DNA of 19,366 bases from Spirochaetaceae bacterium (GTDB lineage: Bacteria; Spirochaetota; Spirochaetia; CADAEX01), in NCBI GenBank assembly GCA_009778835.1, contig WRFK01000007.1, positions 1 to 19,366 of the forward strand, written 5' to 3'. This document shows, piece by piece, positions 8,358-15,215 of the stretch; positions within the stretch are counted from its first letter, which is position 1; each line of letters opens with the position of its first letter. A program made the translations under genes and the position numbers. The notes under the pieces were generated by a model that saw only the letters and a program-made list of their open reading frames with translations, had not been told where the DNA came from and did not search any database.

Positions 8358-9017
8358 TTGAATTATAAAAGAAAACTTTCGTTGCTCTGCCTTGCTCGAT
8401 TATGCGTGAATAAATTTTATATCCCAATCATGGCGCCGGGACACCGTGACCCCCGCTCGTTGGGCAATAAAAATATTTGTTTTTTGCTCTTTTTTTCTTT
8501 TTTTATTATTTTGAGTTGTAAGACAACACCGGTACCAATTATTCCGGAAAAGAAACAACCGGAAAAACAAGAGACAGTTGTTAAATTTTTTGTAGAGCCT
8601 TCAAAATTTTATAGTGATGAATATGGTTATATAGGAATAGGATATCAAACAAAAGAAGAGGTATGGGAAAAAAAGAAAAAGTCTTTTGAAAATAAAAACA
8701 TATCCCAGGAAGTTTATAAAAAAGTTCTAAATGCCATACCTAAAAACGGTATTATCTATGTCCATATAGGACGTAAAGATCTCATGCATGCCAATACGCT
8801 ATTCTATTCATTTAGCGGTTATAAAAATAATAAAAATATTTTTACAATAAATGGTCCGGAGGGGATCCCTAATATTAAAGGGAGAGATGAGAATTGGTGG
8901 AATATAGTTGAAATACCTCTTACTGAAAATATTGATAGCGTAATTAATGTTCGTGTAACAGATAAGAAAATAAATAGGGAATTTGATTTTAAAATTATAC
9001 GGGAAGAGAAAAAATAG
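8358..9017 (+). CDS. putative lipoprotein with insert in the signal region
   Basis: About 219 residues from TTG 8358, chosen because GGGGA (8346-8350) is well placed. An upstream TTG at 8334 and later starts (ATG 8430, TTG 8460) lack a ribosome site. A hydrophobic run CFLLFFSFFII leads to the lipobox ILSC with Cys at residue 54 (codon 8517), so the mature protein should be lipid-anchored outside the inner membrane. The mature part begins with a Pro/Lys-rich linker, then about 150 residues of mixed charge with no family I recognise. The signal peptide is abnormally long: residues 7-38 come from a repeat-like segment (8376-8471). Without it the start would read LNYKRK-NICFLL..., an ordinary lipoprotein signal. 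Whether export still works is uncertain. It is convergent with the RpiR-type regulator. Confidence 0.6.
   Translation: MNYKRKLSLLCLARLCVNKFYIPIMAPGHRDPRSLGNKNICFLLFFSFFIILSCKTTPVPIIPEKKQPEKQETVVKFFVEPSKFYSDEYGYIGIGYQTKEEVWEKKKKSFENKNISQEVYKKVLNAIPKNGIIYVHIGRKDLMHANTLFYSFSGYKNNKNIFTINGPEGIPNIKGRDENWWNIVEIPLTENIDSVINVRVTDKKINREFDFKIIREEKK
8376..8471 (+). repeat. GC-richer repeat-like element inside lipoprotein 5' end (copy A)
   Basis: About 96 bases, in frame, GC-richer than their surroundings. Both ends resemble the element at 15068-15203: CTGCCTTGCTC here against CTGCCTCGCTC there, and GCTCGTTGGGCAATAAA here against GCTCGTTGGTCAATAAA there. Read in the corresponding frame both give similar peptides, ending PRSLGNK here and ARSLVNK there. 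The exact borders are my estimate. Confidence 0.55.
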
Positions 9018-9023
9018 CTAAAA

Positions 9024-9896
9024 TTAATTATTAAGAATATCTGCTACTTTTGAGGCAGATACTTTAATTGCTTTTACAGATTTTTTATAATCATTTACTG
9101 CAACACCTGCATAAATTGTATCTAAAATAACAATATGGGATAATCTTGAAAATGATGAAATCTGGAAATCATCGATTTCTCTTTTTACAGCAGAAATTTT
9201 TATATCTGCTGTTCTTTGCATAATAGAGTTTATTGGTCCTGTTATTGCAATGGTTGTTGCCCCTGCTTCTTTTGCATATTGTATAGCTTTTATAACAGGT
9301 TCGGATTTTCCAGAATAACTTATTCCTATTGCAACATCTTCTTTACCTAAAAGAGATGCTGAAACAGCTATTTCTGATGGGTCTATATAAACATTGCATT
9401 TTTTTCCAATCCTATAAAATCTTAGATAAGCATGTTTTGCAGGCACAAAAGAGTTACCTGTTGCATAAATATTTATTGTTTCTGCCGCAGATACAGCAGC
9501 TATGGCTTTCTTGATTTCATGAAGATCGAGATAGTTTATAGTAACATCAATAGTATTTATAAATTCCGATTTCATTTTTGTTACAATCTCTTCAAGGCTA
9601 TCATTGTGATTTATATCGCCGAGTATAAAATCAGATGTGTTAGTTTTCTGTTTTGGCGTATTATAGTTAGCCACATCCATTTTAAAGTCATAGAAACTTA
9701 AAAAGCCCAAAGTTTTTACAAATCTTGTTATTGTCGCTTCTGAGACACTGCAATTATCTGCAATATGTTTTAGCCGCAAATATTTCAAACTATCAAGATT
9801 ATTTATGAAATAGTTTGCAATTTTTGCAGACAAACCATTAAGAGAGGGTAATAGATTATGTATTCGGTTATAAACATTTTCCTGAATATTTTCCAT
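9024..9896 (-). CDS. MurR/RpiR-family transcriptional regulator (HTH + SIS)
   Basis: 290 residues with the two-domain layout of RpiR-type regulators. The N-terminal helix-turn-helix of about 75 residues contains LKHIADNCSVSEATITRFVKTLGF (about 42-65), and the SIS sugar-phosphate-binding domain (about 115-260) contains NIYATGNSFVPAKHAYLRF and VAIGISYSGKSEPVIKAIQ. Such proteins sense a phosphosugar and control sugar or amino-sugar genes. Its targets here are unknown; the RpiB/transketolase operon 6 kb away has an operator-like site and is a candidate. No clear ribosome site precedes ATG 9896; the region just upstream is very AT-rich, so the message may be weakly translated or leaderless. Its stop lies 6 bases from that of the convergent lipoprotein gene. 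Confidence 0.88.
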   Translation of the reverse strand: MENIQENVYNRIHNLLPSLNGLSAKIANYFINNLDSLKYLRLKHIADNCSVSEATITRFVKTLGFLSFYDFKMDVANYNTPKQKTNTSDFILGDINHNDSLEEIVTKMKSEFINTIDVTINYLDLHEIKKAIAAVSAAETINIYATGNSFVPAKHAYLRFYRIGKKCNVYIDPSEIAVSASLLGKEDVAIGISYSGKSEPVIKAIQYAKEAGATTIAITGPINSIMQRTADIKISAVKREIDDFQISSFSRLSHIVILDTIYAGVAVNDYKKSVKAIKVSASKVADILNN

Positions 9897-10009
9897 AATA
9901 TATACAGTTTTATAATAAACAGTGTATTATATGCGTTTTTAGCAATTAATTCAATATGGATTTTTGTTACTTTTTGGCAGAACAAGTTTAGCAAAACCAG
10001 TGTATTTAA

Positions 10010-10038
10010 TTGACAAAATATTTATATAATCATATAAT
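10010..10038 (+). promoter_or_regulatory. perfect consensus promoter for the 76-aa membrane protein
   Basis: TTGACA (10010-10015), a 17-base spacer, then TATAAT (10033-10038). This is the vegetative consensus without mismatch and predicts strong expression. An untranslated leader of roughly 125 bases follows before ATG 10171; I see no riboswitch in it. The rest of the gap 9897-10170 holds AT-rich sequence, including the upstream region of the regulator. Confidence 0.7.
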
Positions 10039-10170
10039 TTTTTTTAATAAAATATTTTGGAAAAGAGTGATGTTTTATTAAAAGCTAAAATATCATGGAA
10101 TTTCTAACTAAGAGATAGTACTGGTTTTTTTTGAATAAAATCGTTAAAACCTAAAAGAGGAGAGTAAAAA

Positions 10171-10401
10171 ATGGCAGCTGTTGAAAATGAAAATAAGACT
10201 GAAACTGAAAAAAGGATAGAAAAAAGAGAAGATATTTTATGTTCAATTTTTGGACATTCAATTTCTATTGCTCTTGTACTTTTTCTTACATTGGGAGCTT
10301 TTGGAAAGATTGGAATGACTGCAAGCGTTGTTGTTGCATTTGCAACTAGTTTTGCTTTGGTTATTCTATATTTATTTGCAGAGAAGATGTACGTAAAATA
10401 A
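10171..10401 (+). CDS. small membrane protein, unknown function
   Basis: 76 residues. A charged, Glu/Lys-rich N-terminus of about 22 residues (ENENKTETEKRIEKREDI) is followed by two hydrophobic stretches, SISIALVLFLTLGAFG and ASVVVAFATSFALVILYLF, joined by a short turn (KIGMT). It looks like a helical hairpin in the inner membrane with a cytoplasmic, highly charged tail. AGAGGAGAG (10156-10163) is a strong ribosome site and the promoter is perfect consensus, so despite its size this is very probably a real, well-expressed gene. No family is recognised. It stands alone on + between two minus-strand genes and is followed at once by a GC-rich hairpin cluster. Confidence 0.75.
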   Translation: MAAVENENKTETEKRIEKREDILCSIFGHSISIALVLFLTLGAFGKIGMTASVVVAFATSFALVILYLFAEKMYVK

Positions 10402-10404
10402 ATA

Positions 10405-10475
10405 ATGGGGCTGCGGCACGGAAGCCGCGTCCCATGCCGCAACAGACGGCACAATTCTGCGCAGTAATTTTGCGC
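10405..10475 (+). repeat. GC-rich cluster of three hairpins after the small membrane gene
   Basis: Three consecutive inverted repeats follow the stop codon. ATGGGGC-T-GCGGC (10405-10417) pairs with GCCGC-GTCCCAT (10424-10435), a 12-bp stem with one bulge. TGCCG (10435-10439) pairs with CGGCA (10447-10451), and GCGCA (10459-10463) pairs with TGCGC (10471-10475). There is no T tract, so it is not a normal terminator; it could be a 3' RNA-stabilising structure or a dispersed palindromic element. Confidence 0.6.
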
Positions 10476-10573
10476 TCAATAATCCCTTTCTATATTTAAT
10501 AACTGAACTCTTGTTATATTCATAATTGATTTTTATGCCTACATAAAGAAGATATGTACATATATCCGGATAT

Positions 10574-10616
10574 AAAAAAGGCAACCTATAAAAGCCGAAG
10601 CTATACAGGTTGCCTT
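10574..10616 (-). terminator. rho-independent terminator of the LRR-protein gene
   Basis: AAGGCAACCT (10578-10587) pairs with AGGTTGCCTT (10607-10616) over 10 bp, with further TATA and AGC/GCT pairing inside. On the minus strand the apex is a UUCG tetraloop closed by C-G, and six Ts follow the stem (10579-10574). It lies about 50 bases after the stop of the minus-strand LRR gene. Confidence 0.85.
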
Positions 10617-10667
10617 AAAAATATAAAAATCAGTAATTGATTTTTAATTTATATGCTATGCAGTTTT

Positions 10668-12149
10668 TTAAAATCCATGTTTCTGCATTTCTCTTTTCAT
10701 CTGATCCCTAAATTCTTGATCTCTTTGCTGAGCCCTCTCCTTTCCTTCTTTTGCAGCAGCGCCATAAAGTTTTTGAATATTTTTTTGATCCATCGGCTTA
10801 ACACTGTTCCAACTGGATATATCGGCTTTGTCTTTTGGGAGAGCTGCAAATTTTGCGCCTGTGATATTGAAATATGCATCTTCATAAGCTTTTAAAGCAT
10901 TTGCCGGAGCATAAATGGTTTTTACATGCTGGAAAAATTGATTTTTTCCTCCAGCTTCAACTGTTGGAGGAGTGTCTCCGTAAAAGTAAATAGTTTCAAT
11001 ATTTTGAGGCATTTCTTCTCCCCACTCTTTTTGAGGTTTGGTTGAACTAGAGCAGTAAATGGTTTTTACACTGGCTGGTATGATTACATCCATTGTCGGA
11101 AGTTTTCTTCCTAATCCGGCTCCAATTTCTCCCCAGGTATTTCTTATGTTAATCATATTAGCTAACTCTTGTCCTTCACTAAAGACAACATTACTATCTA
11201 TATTTGAAATAAAGACAAGTTCCGCCCTGGGCTCTCCCCACTGCCTTGCAAACTGAAAATTCACAGGAAAAATAATTTGAGTCAAATATGTGCCACTAAA
11301 AGAAGATTCGCCAAGGTTTTTAACAGAAGATGGAATATTTGCTTCAAATAGCGGTGTATTAAGAAGAGCAGAGTTACCTATTTCTTCCAGCCCTTGAGGA
11401 AGTAGAATTGAACCAATATTTAAAGAGCGAAAAGCTTCTTGTGGGATTTTTTTTAAATCAGTAACAGATGATAGATCAAGTCTGAATAATTGTACGGACT
11501 TTTCATCATTTTTAAAATTTTTAATTGCCTCAGCGATTTCTGTTATCTGTGTGTCACTCAAACTGCCGGTAATCTTTATATGTGACTTACCTCTGGCAAT
11601 ATGTCCTGCTGCTCTTGTTGCTTCTGTCTCTGTAGCGCTAGTTTCCCAGAATTTAAGGTCTTTTCCATAAAATCTTTCTGCAAGAGGTAAAAATTGCGCT
11701 TCTAGCGGAGAAAGTTTAGAGACTATAGTTTTACTACTACTGCTGCTGCCACTGCTGCCTAATGAAGGTATTTTTCCGCCGCCAAACAGTTTCCCTAGCT
11801 CCAGTGCATAAACATCTTTTTTCTTTGCAGACAGTTTATTAACTTTTTTCTCAAGATCTGCTGCTTTTGATACAAGTTTTAATGCTTTATTAGGATCTGA
11901 CATTGCCGCAGCGGTTTTCTGTGAAAGTTTGTGAGTCTGTTTTGCCAAAGATTTTGGGCTGTCTCCGCCGCTTGCAATTACAACTATGAACAGGAATAAC
12001 ACAAGACCGCATACAATCTGATTTGCCCAAGGTATTGCTTTATTTAACAAAGGAAACTTTTCTCTTGTTGTTTGCGGAATCTTTTTTTCTGCCAGTGCCT
12101 TAAAAGGTAATTTGTCGAAAAAAGCGTTAATCTTTTCTTTGATATCCAT
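10668..12149 (-). CDS. BspA-type leucine-rich-repeat protein with N-terminal membrane anchor
   Basis: 493 residues. A basic amphipathic N-terminus of about 40 residues precedes one membrane helix (about 44-60, IVCGLVLFLFIVVIA). A Lys/Ala-rich, probably coiled segment follows (about 65-115), then a Gly/Ser linker with GSSGSSSSS. From about residue 200 come irregular repeats of the LRR_5/BspA type, such as IPQEAFRSLNIGSILLPQGL, EIGNSALLNTPLFEANIPSS, FSGTYLTQIIFP and MPQNIETIYFYGDTPP. A basic, Gln/Arg/Lys-rich tail closes it. Proteins of this repeat class, first noted in Treponema and Tannerella, are often adhesins, but this one has a signal-anchor rather than a cleavable signal, so its repeat part may stay tethered. 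AAGGAG(AGG) sits just before ATG 12149. It forms a single-gene unit with its own terminator. Confidence 0.75.
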   Translation of the reverse strand: MDIKEKINAFFDKLPFKALAEKKIPQTTREKFPLLNKAIPWANQIVCGLVLFLFIVVIASGGDSPKSLAKQTHKLSQKTAAAMSDPNKALKLVSKAADLEKKVNKLSAKKKDVYALELGKLFGGGKIPSLGSSGSSSSSKTIVSKLSPLEAQFLPLAERFYGKDLKFWETSATETEATRAAGHIARGKSHIKITGSLSDTQITEIAEAIKNFKNDEKSVQLFRLDLSSVTDLKKIPQEAFRSLNIGSILLPQGLEEIGNSALLNTPLFEANIPSSVKNLGESSFSGTYLTQIIFPVNFQFARQWGEPRAELVFISNIDSNVVFSEGQELANMINIRNTWGEIGAGLGRKLPTMDVIIPASVKTIYCSSSTKPQKEWGEEMPQNIETIYFYGDTPPTVEAGGKNQFFQHVKTIYAPANALKAYEDAYFNITGAKFAALPKDKADISSWNSVKPMDQKNIQKLYGAAAKEGKERAQQRDQEFRDQMKREMQKHGF

Positions 12150-12203
12150 TATATCCTCTCCTTTTTTTTGTAAAAATTACTTTATGTGTTTGCTGCACAT
12201 TGT

Positions 12204-12230
12204 ATTATATAAAAAACAGGTGTCTCCCAA
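12204..12230 (-). promoter_or_regulatory. possible promoter of the LRR gene
   Basis: On the minus strand a consensus TATAAT (12209-12204) lies 55 bases before the start codon, with a weak TTGGGA (12230-12225) 15 bases upstream of it. The spacer is short, so only the -10 is convincing. The rest of the 12150-12403 gap is AT-rich without a gene. Confidence 0.35.
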
Positions 12231-12403
12231 TATAGGAAAATCCGGTGTTTTTTAAAAAAAAATCACTCACGGTTTCTTGGATTTCGCTTAGAGTTAATTA
12301 AGCTATCTAAAAAAATGAGTTTTGGTTAATATGACGATTCTCGTATATTTTAATAGAAGGGTCAAGAAATATTTTCTATTAAGTTATCTAATGGGAGAAA
12401 ATA

Positions 12404-12979
12404 TTAAAAACTTACCTTCGGAGCTTCCCTTGCAGATTCGGCAATTTCAAAATAGGGTTTTCTTTCAAGCCCCATCTGATTTGCTATAATGCTTGCGGGA
12501 AAAAATCTTATTCTTGCATTAAATGTCTGTACCCCGTCGTTATACCGTTTTCTTGCTACTGTAAGCCTATTTTCTGTCCCTGCAAGCTCATCCTGAAGCC
12601 TTATAAAATTTTGGTCTGCCTTAAGCTGCGGATAGTTTTCAACTATTACAAGCAATCTTGAAAGAGCGCCTTCAAGCTGATTACTTGCTGCTGCTTTCTC
12701 TGTTACATTGCCTGCTCCTGCAAGTTTTGACCTTGCTTCTGCTATGTTGGTGAAAATCTCATTTTCATGAGCTGCATAACCTTTTACAGTTGCAACAAGA
12801 TTTGGAATAAGGTCATTTCTTCTTTGAAGCTGATTATCTATTTCTGCCCAGGTTGCATTGATATTTTCTTCAAGATATACAAGCTGATTTCTTGTACTTA
12901 TATACCATGAAGCCAATGACCAGAGTATTATTACAATAATTACTATAGGAATAGTTATCCAAAAAACTTTTTTTGCCAT
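12404..12979 (-). CDS. lemA: LemA family protein
   Basis: 191 residues, normal length for LemA. One N-terminal membrane helix (about 5-28, VFWITIPIVIIVIILWSLA) is followed by the long helical domain with the family signature ENINATWAEIDNQLQRRNDL, PNLVATVKGYAAHE, NYPQLKADQNFIRLQDELAG, and RKRYNDGVQTFNARIRFFPA, then FGLERKPYFE-like MGLERKPYFE near the end. The function of LemA proteins is not well defined; they are membrane-anchored helical bundles often encoded next to TPM-domain proteins, as here. GGAGA lies 6 bases before ATG 12979. It is the last gene of the minus-strand run after the TPM gene, separated by 150 bases that include a GC-rich palindromic island. Confidence 0.95.
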   Translation of the reverse strand: MAKKVFWITIPIVIIVIILWSLASWYISTRNQLVYLEENINATWAEIDNQLQRRNDLIPNLVATVKGYAAHENEIFTNIAEARSKLAGAGNVTEKAAASNQLEGALSRLLVIVENYPQLKADQNFIRLQDELAGTENRLTVARKRYNDGVQTFNARIRFFPASIIANQMGLERKPYFEIAESAREAPKVSF

Positions 12980-13049
12980 TACAAATCTCCATAAACCATA
13001 TATTTTTGTTAAATCAAATCCTTAAAAAATTATATCTGCCCTGATACAA

Positions 13050-13097
13050 ACCCCGATTCCAAAGGATGGTGGTGCCGGGATGACTATCGGGGTGACG
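13050..13097 (+). repeat. GC-rich palindromic island between TPM and lemA genes
   Basis: ACCCCGAT (13050-13057) and ATCGGGGT (13086-13093) form an 8-bp perfect inverted repeat. TCGGGGTGACG (13087-13097) is the exact reverse complement of an 11-base stretch in the GC-rich insert in aroE (18634-18644). It lies in the transcribed gap upstream of lemA. Confidence 0.5.
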
Positions 13098-13129
13098 TAA
13101 TGCCTGCTCCAACAAAGGTCGGGAACAGA

Positions 13130-13990
13130 TTAAAATCTTCTTGAAGCTCCGCCGCCTCCGGAAAAGCCGCCTCCAAATCCGCTAAAGCCTCCTCCGAATC
13201 CGCTTCCTCTTGAAAAACCGCCGCCAAATCCACTGCTTCCGCCATCAAATCCTTTTCCAAATCCCCTTCTCATTCTGCCAACAGAGGGGAGGAAAAAAAA
13301 CAACCAAAAGAATCTTCCGCCGAATATAAAAAATAAAACAAAAAAACCAAGCGAACCAAATATTTCATATAAAGAAAGACCCGCATCGTCGTTATTATAT
13401 TGTCGGTAAGAAACTCCTGTTATTTCAAAATTATATTCTTTTGCAACAGCAACTGCCACAGCGCTATATCCTTCTTTTAAACCAGTACTAAAATCCTTAT
13501 TTCTAAAATAAGGAATCATATATTTATCCATTATAGAACCTGCGTGTCCATCTGTTATTGCCCCTTCAAGACCATAACCAACTTCTATTCTAAGCATTCC
13601 TTCTCCTGTGCTTAGAACAATAAGAACGCCATTATCTTTCCCTTTTTCCCCTATGCCCCATTTACTCATAACTTCATTTGCATATTCATCAATAGATGAG
13701 TATGGTTCTATTGTACTTACTGTTAATAGCGCAATTTCAGCGCCGGATTTCTGTTTTAGTTCTATTCCCAAAGCTTCAATAATCTGTTTATCGCTGTTAT
13801 TTATAATACCTGCATAGTCGGAAACATATCCTTTTGGCAAAGGCAAATTATTGGATTGTGCCGGCAAAAAAAGGGCTTGCATTATAAATAATGTAATTAA
13901 TACTCCAGCTTTGGCGGAATACTTTATACCAGGCCGAAGATCAAGTGTATTGCCATGTTGTAAAAGTTTTATTTTATTGCTTTTTAACAT
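13130..13990 (-). CDS. TPM-domain membrane protein with Gly-rich tail
   Basis: 286 residues. A hydrophobic segment (about 30-43, VLITLFIMQALFLPA) acts as signal or anchor, then the TPM domain starts at LPLPKGYVSDYAGIIN and continues through GAEIALLTVSTIEPYSS, KDNGVLIVLSTGEGMLRIEVGYGLEGAITD and FSTGLKEGY (about 48-190). A second membrane helix (about 213-235) leads to a tail of FGGGF/GGGGS-type repeats ending in SRRF. This is the usual plan of YgcG-like proteins that pair with LemA. The 28 residues before the first helix are long for a signal peptide and include HGNTLDLRPGIKYSAKAG, which looks foreign. The start is 3 bases from the stop of the upstream nucleotidyltransferase gene, with a weak AGG ribosome site. 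Confidence 0.88.
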   Translation of the reverse strand: MLKSNKIKLLQHGNTLDLRPGIKYSAKAGVLITLFIMQALFLPAQSNNLPLPKGYVSDYAGIINNSDKQIIEALGIELKQKSGAEIALLTVSTIEPYSSIDEYANEVMSKWGIGEKGKDNGVLIVLSTGEGMLRIEVGYGLEGAITDGHAGSIMDKYMIPYFRNKDFSTGLKEGYSAVAVAVAKEYNFEITGVSYRQYNNDDAGLSLYEIFGSLGFFVLFFIFGGRFFWLFFFLPSVGRMRRGFGKGFDGGSSGFGGGFSRGSGFGGGFSGFGGGFSGGGGASRRF

Positions 13991-13993
13991 CTG

Positions 13994-14710
13994 TTACCTG
14001 CTGGAGAGTTTATCTACTTGTACGGTTATTGTGTCAATTATTTCAAGTATTTTTGTTATAACAGAGATCATATCCTGATACTTATTTGTGTTAGGGATTT
14101 CTGAAAAAACAGACATATCAACGCTATATTCTTTTTCAATTTCGGCAAAGACCATATTATCTGTAAGATTCTTTACCTCTACATCTTTTAAGCGCAACGC
14201 AGATCTCATAAGAGTTTTAACAACTCCCGGGATTATTTTTATATTTTGTTTTAAAAACCTGTGGTTTCCTCCTGACTGTATAATTGCCTGCCTGAACTGA
14301 TTTAAAAAACCTCTAAGCCGCTCTTCCAGTTGATCCCGTAAGTTATGAGAAGTTAATTTAAGCTTGCCTTCAATGCTTTCACCATAGATAACTACATGGC
14401 GGTCATATATATCATAGTATTCCATTGGAAATACATCTGCTGAATTAATAAATTCTTCAAGAGCTAATATAAGAATTGAGAATCTGTATTTTTTAATGAT
14501 TTTTTTTGATTTTTTCCCGAATTCTATAAAAGAATTGGCGTTATTTTTATCAATCAGGACAAGTATATTTATGTCAGATGTTGTAGCGTTAAATGAGTCA
14601 GATACAGCGCTGCCGTAAAGTATTACAGATTTTAGGTTATCTTTGAAACATTCCTTTATACAGGGAAAAATAATTTTCTCTGTTACTTCTTTGGGATTAT
14701 TGATTTTCAT
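13994..14710 (-). CDS. nucleotidyltransferase-domain protein
   Basis: 238 residues from ATG 14710, chosen because AGGAGAG lies 5 bases upstream; an ATG 54 bases further up (14764) has no ribosome site. The N-terminal domain shows the polymerase-beta-like nucleotidyltransferase signature VILYGSAVSDSFNATTSDIN (GSA...SD), with the second metal-binding acid in INILVLID being less clear because the usual D-x-D is DIN here. The C-terminal half is helical (about 110-238), with RLRGFLNQFRQAI and KTLMRSALRLKDVEV. It resembles MNT-type or adenylyltransferase-like proteins that modify RNA or proteins; no HEPN partner gene is adjacent. It is probably co-transcribed with the TPM gene. Confidence 0.72.
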   Translation of the reverse strand: MKINNPKEVTEKIIFPCIKECFKDNLKSVILYGSAVSDSFNATTSDINILVLIDKNNANSFIEFGKKSKKIIKKYRFSILILALEEFINSADVFPMEYYDIYDRHVVIYGESIEGKLKLTSHNLRDQLEERLRGFLNQFRQAIIQSGGNHRFLKQNIKIIPGVVKTLMRSALRLKDVEVKNLTDNMVFAEIEKEYSVDMSVFSEIPNTNKYQDMISVITKILEIIDTITVQVDKLSSR

Positions 14711-14853
14711 GATCTCTCCTGTGAGATTGTTTACCATGCAAATTAAACTTGCGGCAATGTCCATGACTTACACTTCGCTAAAATAAAGAGTAGACCGCAT
14801 AATTTGTATTATAGGTTTAAATAAATTCTTTATTACGAATCCAGTCCTATTGG

Positions 14854-14897
14854 AATCAACATACCTCTCTTTTAAGGGAAGGGTCGTTGATTTTTTT
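14854..14897 (+). terminator. orphan terminator-like hairpin
   Basis: AATCAAC (14854-14860) pairs with GTTGATT (14886-14892), with partial pairing inside, and a T tract runs to 14897. There is no plus-strand gene upstream. It could end an unseen small RNA or be a fortuitous structure. Confidence 0.35.
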
Positions 14898-15067
14898 CAT
14901 AGTATCTAAAAAATCATATTTTTACTACTATATAACCATTTTATAACGCTATTTAGTTACAAGAAGCTTCAATAATTTTTTAATTTATTGTCCGATTATG
15001 ATTATGGTAATTAGAGATTTGTATTATTAGATATGTCTTATATCGGTAAAGGCAGAATTGTACCAAT

Positions 15068-15203
15068 TTTATTGACCTGCCTCGCTCTGTTAAGCGAAGC
15101 TGTATCTTGTAGATTTGTGCACAGATTTTATCTTTGTTCCACAAGTTTATACGAGACATGCATGAGTAACCCCACGCACGATGCTCGCTCGTTGGTCAAT
15201 AAA
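15068..15203 (+). repeat. 136-base element with inverted terminal repeats (copy B)
   Basis: TTTATTGACC (15068-15077) and GGTCAATAAA (15194-15203) are perfect 10-bp inverted ends. The interior is GC-richer than its surroundings and contains a CGCT/AGCG hairpin. Both ends match the segment inserted in the lipoprotein gene at 8376-8471. It ends 12 bases before the stop codon of the minus-strand Lys-rich gene. No transposase is encoded, so it is MITE-like or a palindromic-element-like repeat. Confidence 0.6.
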
Positions 15204-15215
15204 TTGAATAAAGTG

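Larger units (their letters stand above)
14711..15215. other. 505-base intergenic region
   Basis: No convincing gene. It holds, in order, the ribosome site of the nucleotidyltransferase gene, a possible minus-strand -10 (TATAAT, 14813-14808), an orphan plus-strand terminator-like hairpin (14854-14897), AT-rich filler, and the repeat element with inverted ends at 15068-15203. Confidence 0.6.

Noticed and set aside
10561..10574. TATATCCGGATATA palindrome
   Set aside because: A perfect 14-base palindrome but close to the LRR terminator, with no promoter nearby; nothing supports an operator.
12242..12272. CCGGTG...TCACGG inverted repeat as terminator of lemA
   Set aside because: The pairing relies mostly on T/A tracts, has a bulge, and no T tract follows the stem on either strand.
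14711..14764. Upstream start (ATG at 14764) for the nucleotidyltransferase
   Set aside because: No ribosome site there, whereas AGGAGAG precedes ATG 14710 at ideal spacing.
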